Assembly (NCBI RefSeq): GCF_008704995.1
Contig: NZ_CP023747.1
Coordinates: 4,247,501 to 4,311,500, forward strand
Reading direction: 5' to 3'
Source of the DNA: Streptomyces nodosus
Lineage (GTDB): Bacteria > Actinomycetota > Actinomycetes > Streptomycetales > Streptomycetaceae
DNA length: 64,000 bases
The notes under the pieces are model-generated. The model was given only the letters and a program-made list of their open reading frames with translations, was not told the DNA's origin and searched no databases. This document shows positions 29,759-38,279 of this stretch, in pieces (the stretch's first letter is position 1; each line of letters opens with the position of its first letter). Made by a program: the position numbers and the translations under genes.

Positions 29759-31498
29759 GTGCCGATCGTGGCTCAGAGCACCGAGACCATCGACTGGGTC
29801 TCCCGTTTCGCGGATGAGGTCATCGAGGAGTCGGAGCGTCGGGCCCCGGGCAAACCGGTCGTCGTCGCGTCCGGACTCTCCCCTTCGGGCCCCATCCACC
29901 TGGGGAATCTGCGGGAGGTCATGACGCCCCACCTCGTCGCCGACGAGATCCGGCGTCGCGGTCGCCAGGTGCGCCATCTGATCTCCTGGGACGACTACGA
30001 CCGGTACCGCAAGGTGCCCGCCGGGATCGCCGGGGTCGACGAGTCCTGGGCCGAGCACATCGGCAAGCCGCTGACGTCCGTGCCGGCCCCCGAGGGCTCG
30101 CCGCACCCCAACTGGTCCGAGCACTTCAAGGCCGCCATGGTCGCCTCGCTCGCCGAGATGGGTGTGGAGTTCGACGGCATCAGCCAGACCGAGCAGTACA
30201 CCTCCGGTGTGTACCGGGAGCAGATCCTGCACGCCATGCGGCACCGGGCGGACATCGACGCCGTCCTCGCCCAGTACCGGACCAAGCCCAAGGCGGCCAA
30301 GAAGCAGCAGAAGCCCCTCGACGAGGCGGAGCTGGAGGCCGCGGAGGGCTCGGGGGCCGCCTCGGAGGACGACGGCAGCTCCGGGTCCGCCGGGTACTTC
30401 CCGTACAAGCCCTACTGCGGGAGCTGCGAGAAGGACCTCACCACCGTCACCGCGTACGACGACGACACCACCGAGCTGTCGTACGTCTGCACCGCGTGCG
30501 GTTTCTCCGAGACGGTGCGGCTGAGCGAGTTCAACCGCGGCAAGCTGGTCTGGAAGGTCGACTGGCCCATGCGGTGGGCGTACGAGGGCGTGATCTTCGA
30601 GCCGAGCGGTGTCGACCACTCCTCCCCGGGCTCCAGCTTCCAGGTGGGCGGTCAGATCGTCGGGATCTTCGGCGGCGAGCAGCCCATCGGGCCGATGTAC
30701 GCCTTCGTGGGCATCAGCGGCATGGCCAAGATGTCCAGCAGCAAGGGCGGGGTCCCCACCCCGGCCGACGCGCTGAAGATCATGGAGCCGCAGCTGCTGC
30801 GCTGGCTGTACGCCCGCCGCAGGCCCAACCAGTCCTTCAAGATCGCCTTCGACCAGGAGATCCAGCGGCTCTACGACGAGTGGGACAAGTTGGGGGCCAA
30901 GGTCGCCGACGACTCCGCGCTGCCGGGTGACGTGGCCGCCTACACCCGGGCCACCGGCACGGCCGCCGGTCCGCTGCCCGCCACCGCGCGTCCGCTGCCG
31001 TACCGCACGCTGGCGTCCGTCGCCGACATCACCGCGGGCCACCAGGACCAGGCGCTGCGCATCCTGTCCGACCTCGACCCGGCCCACCCGCTCGCCTCGC
31101 TCGAGGAGGCCCGGCCGCGGTACGACAGGGCCGAGGCCTGGATCAACACCTATGTCCCGGCGGACCAGCGCACCATCGTCCGCGAGGAGCCGGACGTCGA
31201 TCTGCTGAAGTCCCTCGACGAGAAGGCGCAGCACTCGCTGCGGCTGCTGCTCGACGGTCTCGACGAGCACTGGTCGCTGGACGGGCTCACCCACCATGTG
31301 TACGGCGTGCCCAAGGTGCAGGCCGGGTTCTCCGCCGACGCCACGCCCAAGGAGCTGCCGCCGGAGATCAAGACCGCCCAGCGGTCGTTCTTCGCGCTCC
31401 TCTACCACCTGCTCGTCGGCCGGGACACCGGTCCGCGGCTGCCCACCCTGCTGCTCGCGGTGGGGCAGGACCGGGTGCGCAGGCTGCTCGGGGAGTGA
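29759..31498 (+). CDS. lysS: Class I lysyl-tRNA synthetase
   Basis: 579 residues from GTG 29759 (MPIVAQSTET), with GAGG about 10 nt upstream; GTG 29768 is an alternative. This is the class I type, not the common class II: HIGH-like HLGN at 47-50 and KMSSSKG at 324-330. Two cysteine pairs (CGSC 220-223, CTAC 244-247) make a likely zinc knuckle. An acidic Ala/Ser-rich insertion (about 180-210) precedes it. Some Streptomyces and many archaea use this form. The pair argS/lysS is conserved in the genus. A perfect terminator follows. Confidence 0.95.
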   Translation: MPIVAQSTETIDWVSRFADEVIEESERRAPGKPVVVASGLSPSGPIHLGNLREVMTPHLVADEIRRRGRQVRHLISWDDYDRYRKVPAGIAGVDESWAEHIGKPLTSVPAPEGSPHPNWSEHFKAAMVASLAEMGVEFDGISQTEQYTSGVYREQILHAMRHRADIDAVLAQYRTKPKAAKKQQKPLDEAELEAAEGSGAASEDDGSSGSAGYFPYKPYCGSCEKDLTTVTAYDDDTTELSYVCTACGFSETVRLSEFNRGKLVWKVDWPMRWAYEGVIFEPSGVDHSSPGSSFQVGGQIVGIFGGEQPIGPMYAFVGISGMAKMSSSKGGVPTPADALKIMEPQLLRWLYARRRPNQSFKIAFDQEIQRLYDEWDKLGAKVADDSALPGDVAAYTRATGTAAGPLPATARPLPYRTLASVADITAGHQDQALRILSDLDPAHPLASLEEARPRYDRAEAWINTYVPADQRTIVREEPDVDLLKSLDEKAQHSLRLLLDGLDEHWSLDGLTHHVYGVPKVQAGFSADATPKELPPEIKTAQRSFFALLYHLLVGRDTGPRLPTLLLAVGQDRVRRLLGE

Positions 31499-31504
31499 TC
31501 CCAC

Positions 31505-31544
31505 GCGTGAGGCCCCCGTACGGGAACGTACGGGGGCCTCACGC
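31505..31544. terminator. Bidirectional terminator after lysS
   Basis: Perfect 17-bp inverted repeat GCGTGAGGCCCCCGTAC / GTACGGGGGCCTCACGC with a GGGAAC loop. Serves lysS and the convergent DUF2637 gene. Confidence 0.88.
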
Positions 31545-31567
31545 ATGTGGTGGTGGGCTTCACCCGG

Positions 31568-32950
31568 TCACGCGATGTGGTCCTCCTCCAGTTCCGCCGT
31601 GTGGCGGTTGGTGAAGCGGTTGACCATGCGCTTGGCGTCCTCCGGGGCGAGGGTGCGGCCGAACTCCGCCTCGACGTTGTCACCGAACTCCCGGGGAGTC
31701 GGGTAGCTGCCGTTGATCGACTTCTTGAAGACCTGGTAGTGGTCGTCCTCGTTCGGTTCCGTGCCGCCGCCCCCGCCGAGCTCGCGGGTGCGGGCACCGG
31801 AGACGGGGATGGGGAAGCTGCCGGTCTCCTCCGGGGAGGGCTCCTGGACGGGCTGCTGCTGGTACTCCGGATGCTGGAACTCCGGCTGCTGCGGCTGCTC
31901 CTGGAACTGCTGCACCTCTTCCCGGAACTGCTGCATCTGCTCCTGGTACTGCTGCGGCTCCGCCGGGTACTGCTCCTGCTCCTCGTACCAGCTCAGGTGC
32001 TCCTCCTCGGGACCGTAGGAGGGCTCCGGTTCGTACGCGGCGTCGTAGCCGCCCTGGTATTCGCTCTGGGGAGGGGTGTTGAACCAGGGGCTGTGCTCGG
32101 GGTCCGGCGCCTGGGCGGGCTGCTCGGGTCCCTGGCCGCCGTCGAGCGGGGGGTGCGGTTCGGCCGCCGGCGCCACCGCCTCCCGCGCGAGGGGCGCCGG
32201 GTCGGCGGCACGGTCGGCCGGGGCCGCTTCCAGTTGCGGCGCCGGAGGCACCAGGGCCGTCTCGATGCCCGCCGCGGCCAGGCCCGCCGGGGCCGTGTTG
32301 GCCAGCGGGACGCCGTACCGCGCCAGCCTCAGCGGCATCAGCGCCTCCACCGGGGCCTTGCGGCGCCAGGCGCGGCCGAAGCGGGAGCGCAGCCTGGCCT
32401 GATAGACCAGACGCTCCTGTTCCAGCTTGATGACCTGGTCGTAGGAGCGGAGCTCCCACAGCTTCATACGGCGCCAGAGCAGAAAGGTGGGCAGGGGCGA
32501 GAGCAGCCAGCGGGTCAGGCGGACGCCCTCCATGTGCTTGTCCGCCGTGATGTCCGCGATCCGGCCGATCGCATGGCGGGCCGCCTCGACCGCGACCACG
32601 AAAAGCACCGGGATCACCGCGTGCATGCCCACGCCCAGCGGGTCCGGCCAGGCCGCGGCGCCGTTGAACGCGATCGTCGCCATGGTCAGCAGCCATGCCG
32701 TCTGGCGCAGCAGGGGGAAGGGGATGCGGATCCAGGTCAGCAGCAGATCCAGGGCCAGCAGGACACAGATGCCCGCGTCGATGCCGATCGGGAAGACATA
32801 ACTGAAGTTCCCGAAGCCCTTCTGGATGGCCAGCGCGCGAACGGCCGCGTACGAACCCGCGAAGCCGATCCCGGCGATGACGACTGCACCGGCGACGACC
32901 ACACCGATGAGAACCCGGTGCATCCGAGTCAGTTTGATCGGCCCGGCCAC
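31568..32950 (-). CDS. DUF2637 (SpdB-like) membrane protein with Q-rich and C-terminal DNA-binding-like region
   Basis: 460 residues from GTG 32950, with GGGGAGGGGAG 5 nt upstream. The N-terminal ~120 residues hold four membrane helices of the DUF2637 type (MHRVLIGVVVAGAVVIAG..., WLLTMATIAFNGAAAW..., VIPVLFVVAVEAARHAIGR). A basic segment (LRSRFGRAWRRKAP) and a Pro/Ala linker follow, then a Gln/Glu-rich stretch (about 315-390, e.g. QQYQEQMQQFREEVQQFQEQ). The last ~65 residues (YPTPREFGDNVEAEFGRTLA) resemble helical DNA-binding tails. Relatives include spread proteins of Streptomyces conjugative plasmids, but no other transfer gene is nearby. Function unknown. Confidence 0.82.
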   Translation of the reverse strand: MAGPIKLTRMHRVLIGVVVAGAVVIAGIGFAGSYAAVRALAIQKGFGNFSYVFPIGIDAGICVLLALDLLLTWIRIPFPLLRQTAWLLTMATIAFNGAAAWPDPLGVGMHAVIPVLFVVAVEAARHAIGRIADITADKHMEGVRLTRWLLSPLPTFLLWRRMKLWELRSYDQVIKLEQERLVYQARLRSRFGRAWRRKAPVEALMPLRLARYGVPLANTAPAGLAAAGIETALVPPAPQLEAAPADRAADPAPLAREAVAPAAEPHPPLDGGQGPEQPAQAPDPEHSPWFNTPPQSEYQGGYDAAYEPEPSYGPEEEHLSWYEEQEQYPAEPQQYQEQMQQFREEVQQFQEQPQQPEFQHPEYQQQPVQEPSPEETGSFPIPVSGARTRELGGGGGTEPNEDDHYQVFKKSINGSYPTPREFGDNVEAEFGRTLAPEDAKRMVNRFTNRHTAELEEDHIA

Positions 32951-33086
32951 CTGTACTCCCCTCCCCGCACGTGTTGTTGCGCGCAACAGGGTTGCACACG
33001 TGTTCGGCGGGCGAGTGGCCGGTGGGGTACGAGCCCGGTCCGCGCGGGACCGGGCTCGGGCGTTTTCCCTGGTGGCGCCGTTACGT

Positions 33087-34034
33087 TCAGTTCTTCGCGT
33101 CGGCCGACTTCGACGAAGAGGACTCCGCGGAGGAGGACTTCGACGGGGAAGCGCTCTCCGACGCACTCCTCGAGGCGCTCGGGGACGCGCCCTTGGAGGC
33201 CGGCGCGGAGGGCGAGGCGCTCGTCGACGCGCCCGCGTCGCCGCCCTTGTTCGCCTCCGACACCGCGGCGACGACCTCCTTGACGGCCTTCTCGGCCGCC
33301 TTCGTCAAGGCGTCGGCGTCGGGCGCGCCGTCACCGGCCAGACCCGCACCGTTGTAGTCGAGGGTGACGACGACGTTCTCCACGCGCGCCACGACCGTCT
33401 GCTGCTTGAAGGTGCCTTCCTTCTTCTTCAGGTCGTAGCGCACGGTGGTCGCCTGGTCGCCCGCGCCCGTCAGCGGCTCCGATTTGGTGGACCCGGCCCC
33501 GTCGACGGACGCGGCCTCGTGCACCTGCTTGTCGTAGTACTGCTGCGCCTGCTTGTCGGCCTCGCCACGCGCGGCGTCCGACTCGAAGCGCAGCAGGGAG
33601 ACATTGAGCCAGCGGAACTGGGAGCCCTTGACGCCGTTGTCCTTCAGGCTGTCCCAGGAGCAGCCGACACGGGCCTCCGGATCGTCGGAGGCGCCCTGCT
33701 TGCCGGACTTCGCCTCCGGGACCAGATCGCCCAGGGTCTTCTTGGAGAGCACGGTGCACGGCTTGGGCAGCGTCGTGTAGACGGCCGGCCGTATGGAGTC
33801 CGCCGAGGCGCTCGCGCTCTGCGAGGGGCGCGCGGACGGGCTCTGCTGCGTGGTGGAGCTGCCCGTGGGGGAACCGGAGTCCGAGGAGCACCCGGCGGCG
33901 ACGAGCACCGCGGGAACGGCGGCCGCGCAGACGAGGACGCGGCGAAGGCGGGAGGTCCGGCGGGACGGCCGGTACTCGTCCCGAGCGTGCTGGTCTCGCT
34001 GGTTCCGCTGGTCTCGCTGTGCAGGTCGGTGCAT
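33087..34034 (-). CDS. DUF3558-like lipoprotein
   Basis: 315 residues from ATG 34034 with GAAGGA just upstream; ATG 34049 is an alternative. A long basic N-terminus (~30 residues) precedes the export signal and lipobox (AVLVAAGCSSD). The domain PAVYTTLPKPCTVLSKKTLGDLVPEAK...VGCSWDS has the paired cysteines of DUF3558. The tail is a run of Ser/Ala/Lys repeats (SASPSAPASKGASPSASRS). Anchored on the outer face of the membrane, function unknown. The next gene upstream on the same strand encodes a paralogous protein. Confidence 0.82.
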   Translation of the reverse strand: MHRPAQRDQRNQRDQHARDEYRPSRRTSRLRRVLVCAAAVPAVLVAAGCSSDSGSPTGSSTTQQSPSARPSQSASASADSIRPAVYTTLPKPCTVLSKKTLGDLVPEAKSGKQGASDDPEARVGCSWDSLKDNGVKGSQFRWLNVSLLRFESDAARGEADKQAQQYYDKQVHEAASVDGAGSTKSEPLTGAGDQATTVRYDLKKKEGTFKQQTVVARVENVVVTLDYNGAGLAGDGAPDADALTKAAEKAVKEVVAAVSEANKGGDAGASTSASPSAPASKGASPSASRSASESASPSKSSSAESSSSKSADAKN

Positions 34035-34159
34035 GGTTCCTTCACTCATGACGCTCGTGGATCGTGCGGTCGGATCGGGTCCGAGGGGCCACGGTACGCG
34101 GTGCGGAGACATGCGGTGCCGGGTCGGGGCCGGTCGCCGGGACCGGCCGGGGGCGGCGG

Positions 34160-35017
34160 TCAGCCGAGCGAACCGGCCAGCCGATCGGCCAGTTTTCGGG
34201 CCTTGTCCTGCATGTCCTTGCTGTCCGGGGCGTCCGTGGCGGTGGCCGGCTGCTCGTCGTACTGGATGGTCACGATCACATTGGACGTGCGGAACACCAC
34301 AGTCACGGTGCGCTGCCGGGAGCTGCTCAGCTGGTCGTCGAGGAACGCCTCGTCCCCGAGGTCGTCGAGCGCGCGGGGCTGGAGGTCGGCCGGGGTCCCG
34401 GAGACGGAGGGGCTCGCGGGAGCCGAGGGGGTGCTGGAGGCGGTGGCGGAGGCGGACGCCTCGCCGCCGGGCGCGGGGTGCCGCGTGGAGGCGGAGGGCG
34501 AGCCGGAGGGCGTGCTGCTCGCGCCGTCCGTGCCGGCGCCGTCGGGGGACGTGGAGCCCGCACGAGGCTCGGGCAGATCCGCGGCGGTCTCCTTGACGGC
34601 ATAGACCTCATGGGCGCGGCTGTCGTCGGAGACCGTGTTGTCGTACGACACCACACGCTCGAAGTCGACATACAGATGGTCCGTGGCGCCGGTCGACTCG
34701 GCCTTCCAACGGCAGCCCGAGCGGCGGTCGTTGTTGTAGGTGGGCACCGCCGTGCCCGCGTACGCCTTGTCGCGCTGCTCCTGGTCGGTCACCTGCCGGA
34801 TGCCCGGCAGCAGCGAGCCGAGGGTGTCATGGCTCACCGCGCCGCAGGCGTCGGCGAGCGTGCGGTACTTGCCGGGCTGGGCGCCGCTGGCGTCCGCGGG
34901 GGCACCGCCGGCCTTGGAGTCCTCCGCGGCGCCGCCACTCTGGGAGCTGCCGGTGCAGGCGGCCAGCAGGGCCGCGAGGAGGACGACGGCGCCCGGTACG
35001 TACGCCTTCCGCTGCAC
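34160..35017 (-). CDS. DUF3558-like lipoprotein, paralogue of the neighbour
   Basis: 285 residues. Signal peptide with lipobox LLAALLAACTGS. The core (KYRTLADACGAVSHDTLGSLLPG...RSGCRWKAES) shares the cysteine spacing and overall plan of the protein encoded at 33087-34034, and both end in a segment with TVVFRTSNVIVTIQYD or NVVVTLDYNG. A Ser/Thr/Pro-rich insertion (about 150-215) differs. The two genes, 125 bp apart on the same strand, probably arose by duplication. No known function. Confidence 0.82.
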   Translation of the reverse strand: MQRKAYVPGAVVLLAALLAACTGSSQSGGAAEDSKAGGAPADASGAQPGKYRTLADACGAVSHDTLGSLLPGIRQVTDQEQRDKAYAGTAVPTYNNDRRSGCRWKAESTGATDHLYVDFERVVSYDNTVSDDSRAHEVYAVKETAADLPEPRAGSTSPDGAGTDGASSTPSGSPSASTRHPAPGGEASASATASSTPSAPASPSVSGTPADLQPRALDDLGDEAFLDDQLSSSRQRTVTVVFRTSNVIVTIQYDEQPATATDAPDSKDMQDKARKLADRLAGSLG

Positions 35018-35249
35018 GGTGAGGCTCCTCTCGACGGTTCCGCGACGGTTCCGCGACGGAGCCGTGGGGTGCGGAGTGGCCGGCTGGACGGATCCGCCGG
35101 TTATTCGGTTGCCGCCGGGGGCGGCTCCTTGCAGACAATGTGTATCGCACGCACTGCCGTGGACGCCGGTCCGTTGTCCTTTACGTCGACCTTGGCGCCG
35201 GTTTTTGCGATAGCAGACTTTTGACGCGTTTCAGGGGAGTGGGGGGCAT

Positions 35250-36443
35250 ATGTCATATGTAGAGGTGCCGGGGGCGAAGGTCCCGATCCGTATGTGGACG
35301 GACCCGGCGGGCGTCGAGGACGTCGCGATGCGGCAGTTGCGGAACGTCGCGACGCTGCCGTGGATCGAGGGCCTCGCGGTCATGCCGGACGTGCACTACG
35401 GCAAGGGGGCGACCGTCGGCTCGGTCATCGCCATGCGGGACGCGGTGTGCCCGGCGGCGGTGGGGGTGGACATCGGCTGCGGGATGTCGGCGGTGCGGAC
35501 GTCGCTCACGGCCGACGACCTGCCGGGGGATCTGTCCCGGCTGCGGTCCGCGATCGAGCGGGCCATCCCGGTCGGGCGGGGGATGCACGACGATCCGGTC
35601 GACCCCGGCCGCTTCCACGGCATGCCCACCTCAGGATGGGACGACTTCTGGGGGCGGTTCGACTCGGTGGCCGACGCGGTGAAGTTCCGCGCGGAGCGTG
35701 CGACCAGGCAGATGGGCACGCTCGGTTCGGGCAATCACTTCGTGGAGGTGTGCGTGGACACCGAGGGGGCGGTGTGGCTGATGCTGCACTCCGGCTCCCG
35801 CAACATCGGCAAGGAACTCGCCGAGCACCACATCGGCGTGGCGCAGCGGCTCCCGCACAACCAGGGGCTGATCGACCGTGACCTCGCCGTCTTCGTCGCG
35901 GGCACACCGCAGATGGCGGCGTACCGCAACGACCTGTACTGGGCGCAGGAGTACGCCCGGTACAACCGCACGCTGATGATGGCCCTGCTGAAGGACGTGA
36001 TCCGCAAGGAGTTCAGAAAGGCGAAGCCGGCCTTCGAGCGGGAGATCTCCTGCCATCACAACTATGTGTCCGAGGAGCGGTACGAGGGCATGGATCTGCT
36101 GGTGACCCGCAAGGGCGCGATCCGGGCGGGTGCCGGCGACTACGGGATCATCCCGGGCTCGATGGGCACCGGCTCGTACATCGTGAAGGGCCTCGGCAAC
36201 GAGAAGGCGTTCAACTCGGCCTCGCACGGCGCGGGCCGCCGGATGAGCCGCAGCGCGGCCAAGCGCCGCTTCACCGCGAAGGACCTGGAGGAGCAGACCC
36301 GGGGCGTGGAGTGCCGCAAGGATTCGGGGGTCGTGGACGAGATCCCGGGTGCCTACAAGCCGATCCGGCAGGTCATCGACCAGCAGCGCGACCTGGTCGA
36401 GGTCGTGGCCGAACTCAAGCAGGTCGTCTGTGTGAAGGGCTGA
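35250..36443 (+). CDS. rtcB: RtcB-type RNA ligase
   Basis: 397 residues. RtcB joins RNA ends with 2',3'-cyclic phosphate or 3'-phosphate to 5'-OH, using GTP and Mn2+. The metal site includes D74 and C77 (VGVDIGCGM), plus the later histidines (GSGNHFVEV, HSGSRNIGKEL). The guanylylated His is H326 (SASHGAGRRMSR). It is the shorter, ~400-residue bacterial form. No rtcA, archease or tRNA lies nearby, so the substrate is unclear (tRNA repair or ribosome repair are options). The start ATG 35250 has AGGGGAGTGGGGGG upstream. Confidence 0.95.
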   Translation: MSYVEVPGAKVPIRMWTDPAGVEDVAMRQLRNVATLPWIEGLAVMPDVHYGKGATVGSVIAMRDAVCPAAVGVDIGCGMSAVRTSLTADDLPGDLSRLRSAIERAIPVGRGMHDDPVDPGRFHGMPTSGWDDFWGRFDSVADAVKFRAERATRQMGTLGSGNHFVEVCVDTEGAVWLMLHSGSRNIGKELAEHHIGVAQRLPHNQGLIDRDLAVFVAGTPQMAAYRNDLYWAQEYARYNRTLMMALLKDVIRKEFRKAKPAFEREISCHHNYVSEERYEGMDLLVTRKGAIRAGAGDYGIIPGSMGTGSYIVKGLGNEKAFNSASHGAGRRMSRSAAKRRFTAKDLEEQTRGVECRKDSGVVDEIPGAYKPIRQVIDQQRDLVEVVAELKQVVCVKG

Positions 36444-36546
36444 CGCGCTCCGCCGTCGCGGGCGGGCCGGAACGGGGCGGAACCGGTCAGCCCGCCGCGC
36501 AGTCCTCCTGATGCAGACAGGTCAACTTTCCATGGAGGGACGGCTG

Positions 36547-36837
36547 ATGAACCGAGCACGCGGAAGCGGGACGCTCCGGGCCGCCGGGCTGCTGCTGGTC
36601 GTGGGGACGCTGCTCGTGGGGTGTTCGCAGGGCTACAACGACAAGCGGGGCAAGGGCGATGCGCCGGTGAAGGGCAAGGCCGGGGACAACACGCCCGTGG
36701 AGGTCTACAACTTCCCGGACGGCTTCGGGAATCTCGCCACCAAGTGCGTCGGGCACGGGTTCCGGGCGTATGTGACCACCAACGCCGACGCCCCGTCGAA
36801 CGTGCAGATCGTGGAGGACAAGGCGTGCGCCGGCTGA
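36547..36837 (+). CDS. Small lipoprotein, first of a tandem pair
   Basis: 96 residues from ATG 36547, with GGAGGG 8 nt upstream. A signal peptide ends in a lipobox (GTLLVGCSQG). The mature part starts YNDKRGKGDAPVKGKAGDN and holds a YNFPDGFGNLATKCVG block that recurs in the next gene. One more Cys near the C-terminus (DKACAG) could pair with it. No database family recognised. It overlaps the second gene by 13 bp, so both are made from one mRNA. Confidence 0.8.
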   Translation: MNRARGSGTLRAAGLLLVVGTLLVGCSQGYNDKRGKGDAPVKGKAGDNTPVEVYNFPDGFGNLATKCVGHGFRAYVTTNADAPSNVQIVEDKACAG

Positions 36838-37142
36838 GCACCGCGGTCGCCGCGGCCGGCGTCTGCGCCGCACTCCTGCTCGGCGTCAGCGGCTGCTCCC
36901 GGCAGCACTACGAGGAGCGCGGCAAGGCGGACGCCCCGGTGCTGGGCAGGGCGGGGGAGGACTCCCCCGCCGAGGCCTACAACTTCCCGGACGGGTTCGG
37001 GAACCTCGCCACCAAGTGCGTGGGGGACGGCAAGCGGGGCTATGCCACCACGTCCTTCGTGCAGTCCAAGGACGAGGACGACGTCAGGATCCTCCCCGCG
37101 AACGCCGTCATCGTCGATGATCCTTCGTGCCGGTCGCGCTGA
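36825..37142 (+). CDS. Small lipoprotein, second of a tandem pair
   Basis: 105 residues from GTG 36825, with GGAGG 7 nt upstream; it starts inside the end of the previous gene. Lipobox LGVSGCSRQ. The mature region repeats the plan of its neighbour: HYEERGKADAPVLGRAGED, then YNFPDGFGNLATKCVG, then a final Cys (DDPSCRSR). It has an extra acidic insertion (QSKDEDDVRI). The pair looks like a tandem duplication that has diverged outside the central block. Function unknown; surface-anchored. Confidence 0.8.
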   Translation: MRRLSTAVAAAGVCAALLLGVSGCSRQHYEERGKADAPVLGRAGEDSPAEAYNFPDGFGNLATKCVGDGKRGYATTSFVQSKDEDDVRILPANAVIVDDPSCRSR

Positions 37143-37179
37143 ACACCGGGCGACCGGCCCGCCGTCACCTGGTGCGCCG

Positions 37180-37347
37180 TCACTTCGCGTGGCGTACGGC
37201 GTAGATCATCACGAACGCCACCACATGGATGCCGAAGAGGAAGTACGCGAGGTAGTACCAGACATACCGCTCGCGCTTCTTCTCCAGCGACAGGCGGTCC
37301 CGGTCCGCGGTGTCCTCGGGCTCGGCCGCCGGGGTCGGTTCGGTCAT
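37180..37347 (-). CDS. 55-residue single-pass membrane protein
   Basis: ATG 37347 to TGA 37180-37182. An acidic, Pro/Ala-rich N-terminus (MTEPTPAAEPEDTADRDRLS) is followed by a basic patch (LEKKRER), a hydrophobic helix (YVWYYLAYFLFGIHVVAFVM) and a short basic end (VRHAK). The ATG overlaps the stop codon of the upstream SDR gene (ATGA), a sign of translational coupling and of a real gene. This kind of small protein with DUF6126-like appearance is frequent in Streptomyces; no function known. Confidence 0.8.
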   Translation of the reverse strand: MTEPTPAAEPEDTADRDRLSLEKKRERYVWYYLAYFLFGIHVVAFVMIYAVRHAK

Positions 37348-38123
37348 CGTGCCTCCCGGTGGACCTTGGTGTTCGACGCCTGGGCCCGGGGGCGGACCAC
37401 CAGGAGGTCGATATTGACGTGGCTGGGGCGGGTGACCGCCCAGCCGATCGTGTCGGCCACATCCTCCGCCGTCAGCGGCTCGGCGACGCCCTCGTACACC
37501 TTGGCCGCCTTCTCCGCGTCGCCGCCGAAGCGGGTCAGCGCGAACTCGTCCGTCCGTACCATCCCGGGGGCGATCTCGATCACCCGGACCGGGGTGCCGA
37601 CGATCTCCAGCCGGAGGGTCTCGGCGAGGACGTGCTCGGCGTGCTTCGCGGCGACATAGCCCGCGCCGCCCTCGTACGTCCCGTGGCCCGCGGTGGAGGA
37701 GACGACCACCACCGTGCCGTCACCGCTCGCCGTCAGCGCGGGGAGCAGGGCCTGGGTGACGTTCAGGGTGCCGAGGACGTTCGTCTCGTACATCCGGCGC
37801 CAGTGCTCGGGGTCGCCGGTGGCGACCGGGTCGGCGCCCAGCGCACCGCCCGCGTTGTTGACCAGGACCCCGATCGTCCGGAAGGCGGTGGCGAAGGTCT
37901 CGACCGCCGCCCGGTCCGTGACGTCCAGCGCATATGCCGTCGCCGAGTGACCGGCCGTGGTGAGTTCCTCGGCGAGCGCCTCGATACGGTCCTTGCGGCG
38001 GGCCGTGAGCACCACGCGATGGCCCGCCTCGGCGAGCCGTCGGGCCGTCGCGGCGCCGATGCCGCTGCTCGCGCCGGTGACCACGGCGATGCGGGAGGCG
38101 GCGGCGGGTTCGGCGGCGGTCAT
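37344..38123 (-). CDS. Short-chain dehydrogenase/reductase (SDR)
   Basis: 259 residues from ATG 38123. Classical SDR of the YdfG/serine-dehydrogenase type: NAD(P)-binding GASSGIG (17-23), NNAG (LVNNAGGALGA), catalytic Ser (VVSSTAG) and YVAAK. The ARRKDR segment after the first beta-alpha unit favours NADPH. Substrate unknown. Its stop overlaps the start of the small membrane protein, so the two form an operon, suggesting the small protein may help locate or regulate the enzyme. This is inference. Confidence 0.88.
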   Translation of the reverse strand: MTAAEPAAASRIAVVTGASSGIGAATARRLAEAGHRVVLTARRKDRIEALAEELTTAGHSATAYALDVTDRAAVETFATAFRTIGVLVNNAGGALGADPVATGDPEHWRRMYETNVLGTLNVTQALLPALTASGDGTVVVVSSTAGHGTYEGGAGYVAAKHAEHVLAETLRLEIVGTPVRVIEIAPGMVRTDEFALTRFGGDAEKAAKVYEGVAEPLTAEDVADTIGWAVTRPSHVNIDLLVVRPRAQASNTKVHREAR

Positions 38124-38279
38124 GAGGCTGCTCCTCGGGCGGCGGTTCGGCGATGCGTGCGGCGGGCTCGGCGCTGTGCGGGTGCGCACGGTCGGTCGAG
38201 TGGCCTCCGCCCAGGATAGTGCGGGCGGTCCGGGGCCCGGCGGATGCGTCCGAGAGGCCGTAGCCCTGACCGGGAGCGG

